A stretch of DNA of 64,000 nt from Stagonosporopsis chrysanthemi (GCA_022560025.1 JAFISE010000161.1:1-64000); one strand, 5' to 3'. Counted from the first letter of the stretch, positions 44,059 to 55,019 are shown. The notes: generated by a model from the letters alone, not told the origin. Numbers and translations are program-made.

Positions 44059-44394
44059 ATGAGTACTGTGTGGTATTGCTGCCAGTGCTGTGATGGTCCG
44101 ATGAGCACCAGCAATAACGTTGCTTGTACGAAATACAACTGCCAACATCAGAGACGTCAAGACTGTGTCGTACAACAAGATTATCTTGCACTCGATCATA
44201 ACACCATCGAAATACACAACCACTTACCGATAGCGCCTGGCCATGATCTTGGCGAGCCTGTCGATGAAGGGGACTACCGTTGGGCCTGCAGCGAGTGCGG
44301 GAGCGATAACTACTACTACACAGATGCGGGGTGTTGGTGTTGCCAGCATTGGCGATGCGAAGCTTGTACGGTCTACGATGCTACAAGCAAGTAA
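44059..44394 (+). CDS. Zinc-ribbon-like Cys-rich protein, paralogue 3 (two modules)
   Basis: This single-exon gene encodes 111 aa. The first module starts at residue 5 (WYCCQCCDGPMSTSNNVAC), but its second half is altered (CTKYNC-QHQRRQDC), so the usual CxxC-x4-CxxC is partly lost. The second module is complete: WACSECGSDNYYYTDAGCWC, then CQHWRCEACTV. A linker of ~35 residues joins them. The start is clear because the first Trp of the module is at residue 5. This is the shortest two-module member and has one decayed and one intact module. The function is unknown. Confidence 0.72.
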   Translation: MSTVWYCCQCCDGPMSTSNNVACTKYNCQHQRRQDCVVQQDYLALDHNTIEIHNHLPIAPGHDLGEPVDEGDYRWACSECGSDNYYYTDAGCWCCQHWRCEACTVYDATSK

Positions 44395-46311
44395 CGAAAA
44401 CTTGTTCAGAGGTGTGCACTGATTGGAAGGCTGCCTAGTAGGTATGCAAATCGTCAGATTATTCATTCATTACATAGGAGATTGACTATGCTAGACTCAC
44501 TGATCCTCTTCGGCATTGGATTTAAAACACGGCACTTCAATGCACAGACCGTCTCCTGCTATTGAGATATGGAGAGCACTTTTTGCTCAGTCAAGCAGGC
44601 TCACTTTAATTCTCATGCTTGAAGGGCAGCGATGCTAACACGTGTAAAGTTGTTCCTGTTCACATGGGGCGTTTCCTGTACTTTCCTTAGTTTTGTATGA
44701 ACTTACCACCCTGAATTAGCACCTTAATGAGTTACATCAATGTCCATGTTCTTAGCTTCTTGCTTGCGTATCCTTCTGAAGATATTTTGAATTGGTCATC
44801 AATTTGTGAACGTTGTGAACGTTGAGATAACGAGTAATGTTAGGAAATCGTCGAGAAACTTATTCGTAAAGACGATCACTTCGGAGCATTCAACTCAAGC
44901 CATTGTAAACTTAAGTCGTGTTGTTGCAAGCATGCATCGATTCATTAACTATGTGCCTTGCTGAAGCCATTTCTAGTCTAGTACTTTGTTAACTGCTGTA
45001 GCGAGTCAAACATACCCAGTTGAGCCACTCTTCTCAGAGAACGGGGCTTTATTCAGCTTGCATATGAAGGTGGCAACATTGTTGATTGGGGCGCTGGTGG
45101 CTGAGCTGTAAGACATCACTAAAGGACTACATGCCAAGACTGCTAGCCTGATATGGTTGGCACGGGGGAGCCTGACGTCCAAAGATGAGGCCGCGAACGC
45201 CGTACACAGGCGTGTAGCATTGTGGTCAAACTAGGCAACTGGTTAATTAACTTTGGATCGCGACGGGGCAGAAACGATGTCATTACTGCGGCCGGTGCCC
45301 CTTCTTCGACACCTGGCGACACTGAGCAGCGGTCAGCAGCCGTGCGCGGACTAACGTCCTCTCCTTTCGCCCTCCGCCCCACTTTTTGGTCCTCCATCCC
45401 GAGTCACAGAACGTTTGAGTTGCCCGTTACTCTAGATTCGTTTTGCCTTCTTGATTGTGGGACTATGAGAAGGGACGTGAAAGCAGGACGACAGCAGGGT
45501 GGAAATGCTTGAGTTACTCAACATTTCCACCGAGTCGATGTTTGTGAATGAACAGGAATCAGTGTGCTTCATGAAGCGAAGTACAATTAAGGCTGGGGGC
45601 GTAGCAACATCGACCACATGGGAAGCGCGCCACAGCCGAAGCCCACGCAGTTCTCCAGCCGGGAATTCTCCTAGCGAGCTTCGCCACAGAGGCGTTGCCC
45701 GCCGTGACACTAGTCGCTGTTCACTCAAACTGACTCGTCCAGTTGCCCCGTATCTTCTGTGAGAATCGTGCCTCGGATACTCTCATGATCTGAGGGAATT
45801 CTTCCAGGAAACGCAGAGCCACCACGATGGTCGATGAGACCATCTCCGGGGGTCCTCTTCGTATTCGTTGTACTCGCCATCTGCGCCTCTCGCTCGTTCA
45901 GCTATTGGACCGTAGTAGTCCCGCTTCCAGGTAATCCTTCCAACGTGTTGGGAAGAAAGTGCTCTTGTTGCGATGTCTGATGTTACACATTGGACAAACG
46001 TCAAGCCTCAGAGGAATTCAGCGAGCCTCAGAGTGAATTAAAGAGGGCAAACAGGGCAATATGTGGCCGTGCAGGGCATTCGTAGTGATATGACGCCGAT
46101 AGTGAGGCATGTCGGCAGGACCTCATAGTCCCCCAAGGGACCCAACGCTGCAAGTATCTCTAATGTATCGGTCAGTACAAATTCGCAGCTCTTCTCCCAC
46201 AGAAATCACCAGCTACCCACATCTGAGAGCACAACAGCAATTCTTCTGTTGTATTTTCTGTCATATCTTCTGTCACTCTGCTAATCACCGCATCAAACGA
46301 CCGAATTCACA
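44395..46311. other. Intergenic region within the zinc-ribbon array
   Basis: No recognisable gene. The last ~100 bases are T-rich with repeated tcttctgt-like words and probably form the leader of paralogue 4. Confidence 0.4.
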
Positions 46312-46803
46312 ATGTCCAAGCACACACACTGGTACTGCAGTGAGTGCGGCGACGGCCCGTTCTTAATCGCCAACAACGACTACTGCCCCAATTGTTACCA
46401 TAAGAAGTGCGACTACTGCCAGGAGGAGACCATCTACCCCAAGTACAGCAGAAGCGGCAGCGATGTCGGCACAAGTTCCTCTAACTCGTTGACACTCAAC
46501 GGCATCCCACCCCTAGATACCAGAGACGCCCTCGGTAGCACTGGCAATGCCGGCAACACCGCTCTTAACAACATCACATCTCGTGGCGTTAAAGTAAACT
46601 CCCGCCACGAATCTCGCGGCACCACTATATCTGCACACAACCATGTGCGCTTTGGCGGGCCTGCGGACGGTGGAGACGTGATATATCAGTGGCGCTGTTG
46701 CTCGTGCTGGGGAGTCAACAGCTACCAGTACGACCAAGGCTGTTCATTCTGCAGCAATCATTGGAGGTGCGACGGGTGCAGTGTGTCCGCGACCAAAGTG
46801 TAG
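46312..46803 (+). CDS. Zinc-ribbon-like Cys-rich protein, paralogue 4 (two modules)
   Basis: This single-exon gene encodes 163 aa. An intact N-terminal module (WYCSECGDGPFLIANNDYC, then PNCYHKKCDYCQEE) is joined by a ~75-residue Ser/Asn/Gly-rich linker to an intact C-terminal module (WRCCSCWGVNSYQYDQGC, then SFCSNHWRCDGC). Both keep all six core cysteines, although one spacing is x5 instead of x4. The protein begins MSKHTHWYCSEC, so the start is well supported. The two-module layout and tandem position with three relatives point to local duplication plus gain or loss of a module. The function is unknown. Confidence 0.75.
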   Translation: MSKHTHWYCSECGDGPFLIANNDYCPNCYHKKCDYCQEETIYPKYSRSGSDVGTSSSNSLTLNGIPPLDTRDALGSTGNAGNTALNNITSRGVKVNSRHESRGTTISAHNHVRFGGPADGGDVIYQWRCCSCWGVNSYQYDQGCSFCSNHWRCDGCSVSATKV

Positions 46804-48096
46804 ACCAGGGAGTCCGATGTCGGGAAGCATTGGGATTTAGTTCAGGAAGTAAGCAGCCGACGTCATCCTCCAGCCTTGCGGATGCTAATTGCAGATAGTG
46901 GTTGAGAACAATCCGGGGCACAGCTTCGCGTGTCGTTTCTGATCCCTACATGGCGTTCGATGGAGTTCTATGATTGTTGTGTTGTATACCCCCCCCATAT
47001 TGTTATCTCTTTCTAATTTCCTTTCGCTTTTTGTTGATTTGGATGCTTGGGATATTTGAGAGCTTCGTAGTTTCAGTATATCAATATACATACACTCTCT
47101 GCGGGAATCCATGTGCAGTGTGAACCAACGGCGAGACAACGGCCGCGATGGGTGCCAACAACACACCCGCGATGGATATTGCAGCAAGCCGCAGCAACAA
47201 TCTCAGCTTCACATCCCAGACCATAGTCGCGACTTCGGCACCGAGCGACGAAGTATCAACAAATAAGAAAGATTTACGAGCATGGTAGATTCACGTGATG
47301 AAAACACGGCCAGGCTGATGCGAGAGAGATGGTGGAACTGCGGGGTAACGTTCCGTAACGTTCCAAGCAAAACCGTAAGATTCCCTATAGCGGGGAAATC
47401 GATGGGTTCCCATGAACTGCCATATATGGAAGGTTCGGTCCAATCGCGTCCAAATGATTGGCTCAAAAACCACAGCGCTTGTGGCTGCATCATTGTCAAC
47501 TTCTACCCTCCTTCTCCGTGGATATTTCACGACAACAAAGGACACGCGCCACAGCATGCTGCCCTATTCGATAACAAGGCGTTCCTACGTGCTCTGCGCC
47601 TCTTTGAAATCCCCCTGCAGTGGCGCTCAATGGGCGTGCGGTTCCTGAACGCAATTGCGCACATGTGAAAACATACTTCATGCCATCGGCGGAGGACGGA
47701 GAAGTCGGACTACTGGTACGGGCTGCGATGTGAAGCAGTCCGCGCTGTGCATAGGTGCCGGACGGACAATGTGGAGCTTCTGAGGCGACCGCGTGGTCAG
47801 CGTCAACTCCGGTGATCTTCAGCGGCCACAAAACGAGACGTGCGCGCACGATGTAGGGATTCATCACCACGCTCTTTCAGGCTCTCTCTTTTCGATCCGT
47901 TCTTCTTCTTGGTTCTTTGTCTTCGCTGGTCGAGTCATTCCACTGCTTTCTTCTTCTTTGTCGCGTTTCAGCACCCTTTAGCGGTCTTGTCGGTCTTGTC
48001 ACTCGTTCTATATCAAGCACAAGTCGCTCTGTTCCATTTTGTGTATACTCAAACACATTAGCTCATTTGTCTTACGAAACCCACACTCCTTTCAAT
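46804..48096. other. Intergenic, no recognisable gene
   Basis: An open frame at 47282-47668 (128 codons) has no recognisable motif. The last ~200 bases are CT-rich leader sequence of the secreted-protein gene. Confidence 0.4.
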
Positions 48097-48864
48097 ATGA
48101 AGACATTCGCTACAATTGCTCTTGTCGCCGCAGCTGGGCTGGCCCCGACCGTGCTGGCATTGCCTCACCAACACCCCGCCGGGCAACCATACTCGCACCA
48201 TCACGAGGATGGCAGGAAACCTGCTGAAGAAAGCAAACGCGCTCTATCTGGAACCATCGCACTCGACTCCCATGTCGAGTATTCCTCGTCGATGGGCGTT
48301 ATCGGCTGCCTTATCAACACCAACCGCATCGCCTACTTCCCCATGACACCGCCCTGCTCAAACCCGTGCATCAAGCTAACCGCTCCAAATGGCAACACTA
48401 TCAACGTGCTACATATCGACCAGTCGGGCGGCAGCTATGACATCAGCATGGACGCGTACAAGACGCTCAAGTATGGTGCAGGCTGGGCATCGATCAATGC
48501 TCTGCCGGAGGCGAAGTGGGATGGTGTCAAGTACGAGTATGTGTCTATGGGCCAGTGTAACGACATTCTGCCGAGTGGGAAGCTTCCTGTCATTGCGAAG
48601 AGCCCAAACAAGTACGTCGAGTGTGCGGCTTCGGAGCCGCAGTCGTTCTGGGCGACGAACACGCAGTTCTACGACATCGATGACGCGAGGTGTCTGCGTG
48701 GTGTTATGCAGAAGTGCGAGATGGTGCCGCCGAACAACACGCCCACCTGTGCCAATGGGAAGATGGCGGGTCACAGTGGCCAGATGCCGTTGAGCGGTGT
48801 TGACACTGTGGTCGACATCACAGCAGCTGGTGAGAAGGTTCCTGCTGTACGACCTATTATCTAA
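48097..48864 (+). CDS. Secreted Cys-containing protein, double-psi-barrel-like, with Kex2 site
   Basis: This single-exon gene encodes 255 aa. The start at 48097 gives a clear signal peptide (MKTFATIALVAAAGLAPTVLA), followed by a His-rich propeptide that ends ESKR, a Kex2 dibasic site near residue 47. The mature part contains GVIGCLINTNRIAYFPMTPPC, CIKLTAPNGNTINVLHIDQSGG and YDISMDAYKTLKYG. The NVLHIDQSGG-x-YDIS block recurs in a family of secreted fungal proteins that I associate with the barwin/cerato-platanin-like double-psi beta-barrel fold; this fold call is tentative. Eight cysteines could form four disulfides. It probably acts outside the cell or at the wall; no catalytic residues can be named. 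Its neighbours are lineage-specific genes and pseudogenes, so an effector-type role is possible but unproven. Confidence 0.8.
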   Translation: MKTFATIALVAAAGLAPTVLALPHQHPAGQPYSHHHEDGRKPAEESKRALSGTIALDSHVEYSSSMGVIGCLINTNRIAYFPMTPPCSNPCIKLTAPNGNTINVLHIDQSGGSYDISMDAYKTLKYGAGWASINALPEAKWDGVKYEYVSMGQCNDILPSGKLPVIAKSPNKYVECAASEPQSFWATNTQFYDIDDARCLRGVMQKCEMVPPNNTPTCANGKMAGHSGQMPLSGVDTVVDITAAGEKVPAVRPII

Positions 48865-49230
48865 TGTGCCTTTGCACGAATTCGAAACTCCTGCTTCTTT
48901 GGCCGTGTTCTTTCATTTTGGTCTTGTTTTTTACCTGACTAGTCGCACCCGACTTGACTCGGCTGCGCATTGGTGTTTGTGCTTTGGAGGTATGAGAAAT
49001 AAGGTTGCCTGTTTAGGTGGGCAGATTTGTAAAATGGATCTTATTTATCTGTGATTCCTTGATATGATGCACACTATGTTCTCATACACATGAGTGTGTC
49101 ATGGAGAATCGTGATGGGGTACAAGACAGCCAACTCCGACAGTTATGGTATGCTTTACAAAGACATGCTTCCGTGTTGAATATCCGCGGTTCTTCTCCCT
49201 TACCTCTGAGAGTGTTCCTGTTTGGGATGC
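48865..49230. other. Intergenic, no gene seen
   Basis: The spacer between the secreted-protein gene and the 3' end of the MYND pseudogene. Confidence 0.4.
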
Positions 49231-50403
49231 TCAAGCGTACAAGCCCGGTTGATTGATGTGTTCGGGGTCCTTGTAAGCTGCCAGACCTTCAAGATCGAAA
49301 GGAGATGGAACGTAGGTGATCTCGAAATCATTCCGGGTCATTTAATCGACTCGGCTGGCGTCGAGTTCTTCCGCGAAGATGCAAGCACCGTCCGAGAGCA
49401 ATGGATTCTTGAGACGCACGGCGGTGTACCCGAAGAGGGCGCTGACATGTATGGGGTGAAGCGGCTTCCTATCCTTGCGAGTCAAAAGCAACGAGCCTGT
49501 AGTCGATGGCTGATGTGGAGGGTATAACATACGGGAGTTCGCGTTTTCCATGTGTCGCAGATCCGTTCCATTGCGCTCACGCCAGATCAGCGCTGGTGGA
49601 ATGCGACGTACAACAAGTGGGAGGCCGATTGCATCAGCGACCGGAGTGAGCAATTGAGACGTCATACCAGCCGCAGACGCGGGTTCGTACACGTATTCGA
49701 GCGTTGAGCGACGGATGAAACGGCTATCTCCGTCACAGTTCACACGAACAGAAAGGATGCCGCCAGTGTGCTGTAGGATCTTCTGCTACTTTTCTTCAAA
49801 TTTGATAAGCACGTACCTCAGCTCATCAACTGCGTGACGAAAGTCGATGGGTCCATGATCGCGGCTTGACTGTTCTCCCACCTCACCATCGTGGCAGGGT
49901 CGTGACCATACCAGGACTGGCCCACGGAATAGTGTCGCAAGCTCTTGATCGATCTTAAGTAGACTCTGGTTTTGCTGAAGGGTTGGATCCGATAGCATAT
50001 TATCAAACTTTAGATGCTCAATGACCAGGTGATGGGCATCAATGTGCTGATTCGAGGCTGCGTTGTGGCTGACAAACGTCTGAACAGCATTCTTCTTCCA
50101 TTTCGACTCCAGTCCTAGCGAGGCCAGTTGCTCGAGAGGTAGGTGCTGCTCACATGATCCATACTTTAGCCAGACGAAGCGTGGTCTGCCCTCATCAGCG
50201 GGGAAGAAGATGGCACTGTTGTGTTCGGGACTAGGGCGTGCGGGTAGAAAGTCGACAAAGTTCTGACAAATGAGCTTGTGGATTGGCCAGTCGCCCTTCT
50301 GGCATGCCTTGGAGCTGTATTTGATTGACTTGCAGCCACTGCAGACTTATGTGCCATCCGACTGGCACATCGCGCACAGCGATTGTACGCTCACGTTCGC
50401 CAT
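49231..50403 (-). pseudogene. MYND zinc-finger protein with three in-frame stops
   Basis: One continuous reading frame of 391 codons runs from ATG at 50403 to TGA at 49231, interrupted by TAA at 50349-50347, TAG at 49788-49786 and TAA at 49344-49342, with no frameshift. The N-terminus is a MYND finger: SLCAMCQSDGT, stop, VCSGCKSIKYSSKACQKGDW, PIHKLIC. The first stop thus falls inside the finger, and one ligand (Y-C-S) is replaced by Ser (Y-S-S). Downstream sequence reads like the fungal MYND-protein family: LKYGSCEQHLPLEQLASLGL, FRGPVLVWSRP, ALFGYTAVRLKNPLLSDGA, FEITYVPSPFDLEGLAAYKD. Each stop could derive from CAA or CAG by one C-to-T change. The gene appears inactive; readthrough is a remote alternative. 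Confidence 0.8.
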
Positions 50404-50709
50404 CGCTGCGAGTGATGCCTTGCGTACGGTGTAGAGAACCTTGCAAGGTGGAAAGACAAGGCGAGAGAAGTTGAATGTGCGTTGACTGACAATCGATTTG
50501 ATGTGAGGTGAGGCGGAGAGTGAGGTACGAGCCTGAAGTGTATAAATGACTAACGCGAAACGCGTCACGAAAAGTGGGACGGAATGGTGAAGTGAGGAAG
50601 GAGCAATGACGCGAGATCGGGTGTGCACCTCTGCCTTACTGCACAGCTCTTGAGGAATCAGCATCGTTCACAACGATATTGTCTGGGACATATTTCCTAT
50701 CCGGGTCAG
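50404..50709. other. Short spacer between two pseudogenes
   Basis: Nothing recognisable; the minus-strand frame above the MYND ATG stays open for ~85 codons without family similarity. Confidence 0.4.
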
Positions 50710-51947
50710 TTAGTAGTACATCTTACCCACGAGCGGCGCAGCGACTGGTCGCGAGGAGAGAGAGCAGTGTTCTGATCTATCCATGCCTAGTCCTTTAACA
50801 ACACCCCACTGCACAGGCTTCAAGTGCGGATCAACCTCATCACTTGGCGCATGGCAGGCAGCGCCGATGATGAGGCTATTTGATGCAGCTTGCGATAGAC
50901 CTGTAACCAGCTTGCGACCTGCTAGTTGTCGAACAGCAACGCAGAGACCAAAGAACAGCAAGAAGAAGATCAGGAAACACAACGCTGAGACACCGCAGGC
51001 CTACCGTGATGAGGTTGTATCAAGATCGCCATAGTGATTGAGAATATCAATGCGGACCGGAAAGAAGGTTTGCGACAATAGCCAATGCAGAAACGCACCG
51101 ATTACGATCAGGGGCATTGACCGTCGGTATGGCAGCTGCAGGAAGTAGGTGCTGCGTTGGTAACCTCTTGGCTCGCTAACACGGAGAGGCTTCCTTGAGG
51201 AGGCCATGTTGTTCCATTCTTTGGCACCTGTCATTGCTAGGCGTTGATAAGGACATGGAGACCTGTATTGCATCGTGTCACTGTCGATGCATTGCAACAC
51301 AATAGTGTGACAATACCATTCTCGCTGTCTTCGTAGCCGGTGACACCGATCACCAATAGAGCCACATTAAAGCAGAGAACTAGGAAGGACATACAGCATC
51401 CGAAAAGAACCCCATGCGCCAACCGTGAAAACGGCTTCTCTACACATGGCTGCGGAGCTGTGTTTGGGTTTTTCGAAGTGGGCCGACCAGGCCCACTAAT
51501 GAAGATCCCCTGGAGGCTTCACGCTCCTGTATGTGCATGTTGCCCACAGTATTGCCGCTCGTATCTTCTTTGCTGGCACAAGTCAGTCAAAGTATGCATG
51601 CGATTTCAGGTTGCAGCTGACAGAGTTCCATTTGAATTAGCATTATCACCAAGGAGCAGGTTGCTGTCGTGCGTGCCGATGTTCTGGGTCTCCTGTCCCT
51701 TGACATCAAGATTGGTTCGTGCGGCCGGAGTGTATCTATTTGGAGGATTAAGATTGACATCGTGCAACTGCACGGCTTCCTCTAATGAATACAACGATCC
51801 ACTCCTTGAGCTCTTCGCAGGAGTGACCATGTTTGCTGTGTACAGTATAGAATTCGAAACACTTTTAATTGCACAGCAGACGACTCCTTCATATTTGTTC
51901 ACCTTCCGTGATATACCGCCAAGGGTGGAGATTGGCATCTTCGTCAT
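50710..51947 (-). pseudogene. DUF6536-family membrane protein, internally deleted and broken
   Basis: Fragments of one family appear in order on the minus strand. A Ser-rich N-terminal frame spans 51947-51606. The first membrane region follows (51422-51237, HGVLFGCCMSFLVLCFNVAL to NTGLHVLINA). The C-terminal part starts about 51230 (WNNMASSRKPLRV, QRSTYFLQLPYRRSMPL) and, after an in-frame TAG at 51003-51001, continues through AACHAPSDEVDPHLKPVQWG to the TAA at 50710. In intact members several hundred residues separate LHxLINxLST from the WNNM/KPLRV block; here the two almost touch in different frames, so the middle is deleted. DUF6536 proteins are fungal multi-pass membrane proteins of unknown function. 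The family call rests on remembered conserved blocks. Confidence 0.7.
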
Positions 51948-52971
51948 TTCACCCTGATGTCGTAGGACGCCTTAGGCTGTGCATATCTGGACTATGCGCT
52001 GACTGGCCCCTGTTTCATTGAATACGGTTGTCGATCTTTCTGGGCCGAGCAGGTGTTGGGGGCTCAGATGGACAGTTCGGCAGTATGTTGCCGTGACAAG
52101 AATGGAAACACTAAAAACAATTATTTTAAACGTTTCTGAGGAATCGACCTGACTTGGCTCTCCATCACGGCAAAAGCCAACTCGACGCATCCGTGTACTT
52201 GCCTGCTCAATGACACATCCAGCAAGACTACGCATTGCTTGACATTATCGAACTCCATCACCCCTTGCTCAGCATTGAAGTCTTAAAAAGGTTGCAGTTG
52301 TTCTGGTCAACTTGAGGATCCTGCTCCCAAGGGTTGTAAGTGAAGTAGTAGTTAGGTCACCATCTCTTCTGCTGGCGCGATGATGTCCACAACGAGCCTC
52401 GTTCCTCTGGTGACCTCCTTGCCCAGTGTGGGTCTGGCTGGAGGTGTGGAGCCCAGGCTGCTGTGTGTACTTATTGATCACACCCAGAATTTGCGCAGGT
52501 CGTGTAAAGATAAGGTTTGCTGGAAACATCCTGGCCGAAGGTATCTAAACATCCGTCATAGGAGGCTACTTGTGTTCGTAAAACGTAGCCATAGCTGCGT
52601 TTGCCAGATGTCTTGAACGTGACAGGGGTGTGTGCAAGGCTGAGCTCTGGACACAGCAGAGAGATCAGTGTCGGCGTGTCAGCCCTCCAGCAGCAGAGAC
52701 TGTGGCTTTTAAGATAATGCATGACAACTCCGCTTGACATCCGGCCCTGTCAAATCCTCGAAGAGGTCCGTTGTGAAGAAAGAAAGCTCGAGAAAGATGA
52801 ATAGTTCACGTGCAGCGACTCCAAGCCGCGGAAGCGCTAGCGTTAGCACGGGCTCACGTCATGGATCGTCGAATGCGCAGCTTACCCTTAACTTACAACG
52901 CCCCATCACTCACTACACATCTCGTTTTCTCAGTCGCGCATCGCACAGAAACATCCAAAAAAAATATCGCG
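51948..52971. other. Intergenic, possible unrecognised relics
   Basis: Minus-strand frames at 51972-52235 and 52269-52529 have no recognisable family. The right end is the leader of the Bax-inhibitor gene. Confidence 0.4.
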
Positions 52972-53844
52972 ATGTCTGGTCCCAAGTACCAGAACGTTCC
53001 GCAGCGCGACTCCTTCGAGGAGTCGTCGCCCTCTCAAGCGCCACCGACCTACCAGGCAGAAGACCCACAGCAAGCTCTTCTCGCAGGAGTACCACGAAGC
53101 GAGAATGACAACCTGCCGGACGACTTCAAGTTCGGCGGTGTTGTCGCGGAGGCGACTCTCGATATCCGTATGGCCTTCATTAGGAAGGTGTACGCCATCC
53201 TGTAAGGTTTCCTAATGTTCTTGTTCCAAGCAAAGGCTAACAGCAGCAGGACTGTCCAGCTCCTCGCAACCGCCGGCGTCAGTACTCTCTCGCTCACATC
53301 TGAGACATATCGAACTTGGATCAAAGCCAATACATGGATGATGTGGCTGTCGCTCATCGGTACCTTTGTTTTCCTGGGCCTTACATTCTGGAAGCGCAAG
53401 TCGCACCCCATGAACCTCGCTTTTCTTGCAGGCTTCACCGCCATGGAGGCATACTCCGTCTCCGTCATCGTCTCGTTCTATGATGCCGGCACTGTCTTGA
53501 CCGCATTGGTCTTCACATTGGGCATCTTCGTCGCCCTGAGCCTGTTTGCGTGTCAGAGCAAGTATGATTTCACACACTGGGCTCCGTACCTCTTCGGTGC
53601 CGTTTGGATTGTCATTCTCTTTGGCTTCATGGCTGCCTTCTTCCCGTACAACAGCAAAGTCGAGCTTGGCTATGGTATCGTCACGGCTCTGATCTTCTCT
53701 GGGTACATCTTGATCGACACTCAGATGATCATGCGCCACTACCACCCCGAGGAGCACATTGCTGCTGCCATCTCGCTTTACCTCGACATCATCAACCTTT
53801 TCCTCGCCATCCTGAGGATCCTGAACTCTCAGCAACACGATTAA
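52972..53844 (+). CDS. bxi1: Bax inhibitor-1 / lifeguard-family membrane protein
   Basis: Two exons, 52972-53201 and 53250-53844, encode 274 aa. The intron is 48 nt (GTAAGG, GGCTAAC, GCAG). The cytosolic N-terminus is Pro/Gln-rich (SSPSQAPPTYQAEDPQQ), followed by VVAEATLDIRMAFIRKVYAIL, the first family block, and seven hydrophobic segments. Diagnostic motifs are HPMNLAFLAGFTAMEAYSVS, FALSLFACQSKYDF-type (here VALSLFACQSKYDFTHW) and GYILIDTQMIMRHYHPEEHI, with the acidic residues of the Ca2+ leak channel, ending AISLYLDIINLFLAILRIL. Members reside in ER, vacuole or Golgi membranes, leak calcium and modulate cell death and the unfolded-protein response. The yeast homologue is Bxi1/Ybh3. Confidence 0.94.
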
Positions 53845-55019
53845 GGATGCGTGCTTTCTTATCGATGTCAGCAGAGCGTAAGATGTTCAAGTTGAGTATT
53901 TTTCCTTGTAGTCTCAATCAGATTTAGTCGTAATCCACAAATGCACAGTTTATAAACAAAACTTGACTGAGTTACCGATCGTACTGATTCACCAGTGTTT
54001 GCATACAACATTAGTGTCTATAACCTTGTCCTTTGAATGTCTAATTTCCATGGAAATGATTGGCTTGTTGCACTTCTTCCATAACTTTGAACGTCTGCTG
54101 CAGCATTTAACTTGTACCTGTATGAAGCCTGGATGTTCGAACCGTGCGTCGGCGGGGTAGGAACGGGCCCGTTGTTAACAATGCATGGGTTCATGATTGG
54201 CTGCACACCAGACCCTCTCGGAAACCTTGGCGCGGTGCAAGAAGGGCAAGATCAGACCAGAACGGCGTGCTGCAGCGACGCTGGCAAGGGCTCAGACGAA
54301 AAGGTGACAGGCTCCGTTGGTCGTGCAGATTAAGGCAGCCGCCACCTCCTTTTCCCAACAGTTCAGCGCTGAAGGCCACAAATGTTGTTGCTCGGCGCCT
54401 CCATGATCCCCTTGAGCTAGCAAATTCAAGCGAGCCCCGATTCGTACCCCAAAATTTTAGTGTTCTCCACGAGAGCGCAAGAGGTAGCTAGCTACTGCGA
54501 CACTTGTCCAGAATTTCCGCGGCTTCATGGTGTTCTGAACACACACACACTCGTTTCCTGGTCGTCGTCGTCGTATCTGGATACGCAGTTCTCGCGCAAT
54601 TGCTAGCTTTAGGAGCGTGGGATACGCCGCGCTTGCCCATCTTGAACGTCCAGCTTGCTGGGCCCACACCGCTCAACCGCCGAAACACCACCCCCGCCGG
54701 CTGTGGACAACTGCACTCCCGCAGCGTCCGCGACATCCCTTGCTACCTCCAGACTGCCCAATGCTTGCCTATTGCTAAAGACCACGGAGAAACCCAGGCG
54801 CCCACTGTACCGCTCGCAATTGCAGGTACCGCACCAGCTTCTCAATCCACGTACGCATTGCCGGCGCAACACAAGCGCCCAGTTGCAGTTCCCTGTACCG
54901 ACGGCGCTCTGCCCGTGCAGCTCGAGAAGTCTCTGTTCTCTCTTTGAGCGTTCCAATCGCAACTCAATTGCAATCGCGACGCAGACCTTTCGCGTCTGCA
55001 TTCGACCCTCTCGCCCAAC
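53845..55019. other. Intergenic region upstream of the ceramide synthase gene
   Basis: No gene seen. Several short GC-rich frames overlap in 54504-55019 but are shadows or leader sequence. Confidence 0.45.

Noticed and set aside
47282..47668. 128-codon plus-strand open frame
   Set aside because: No recognisable motif, ordinary chance length for this base composition, and no upstream gene signals.
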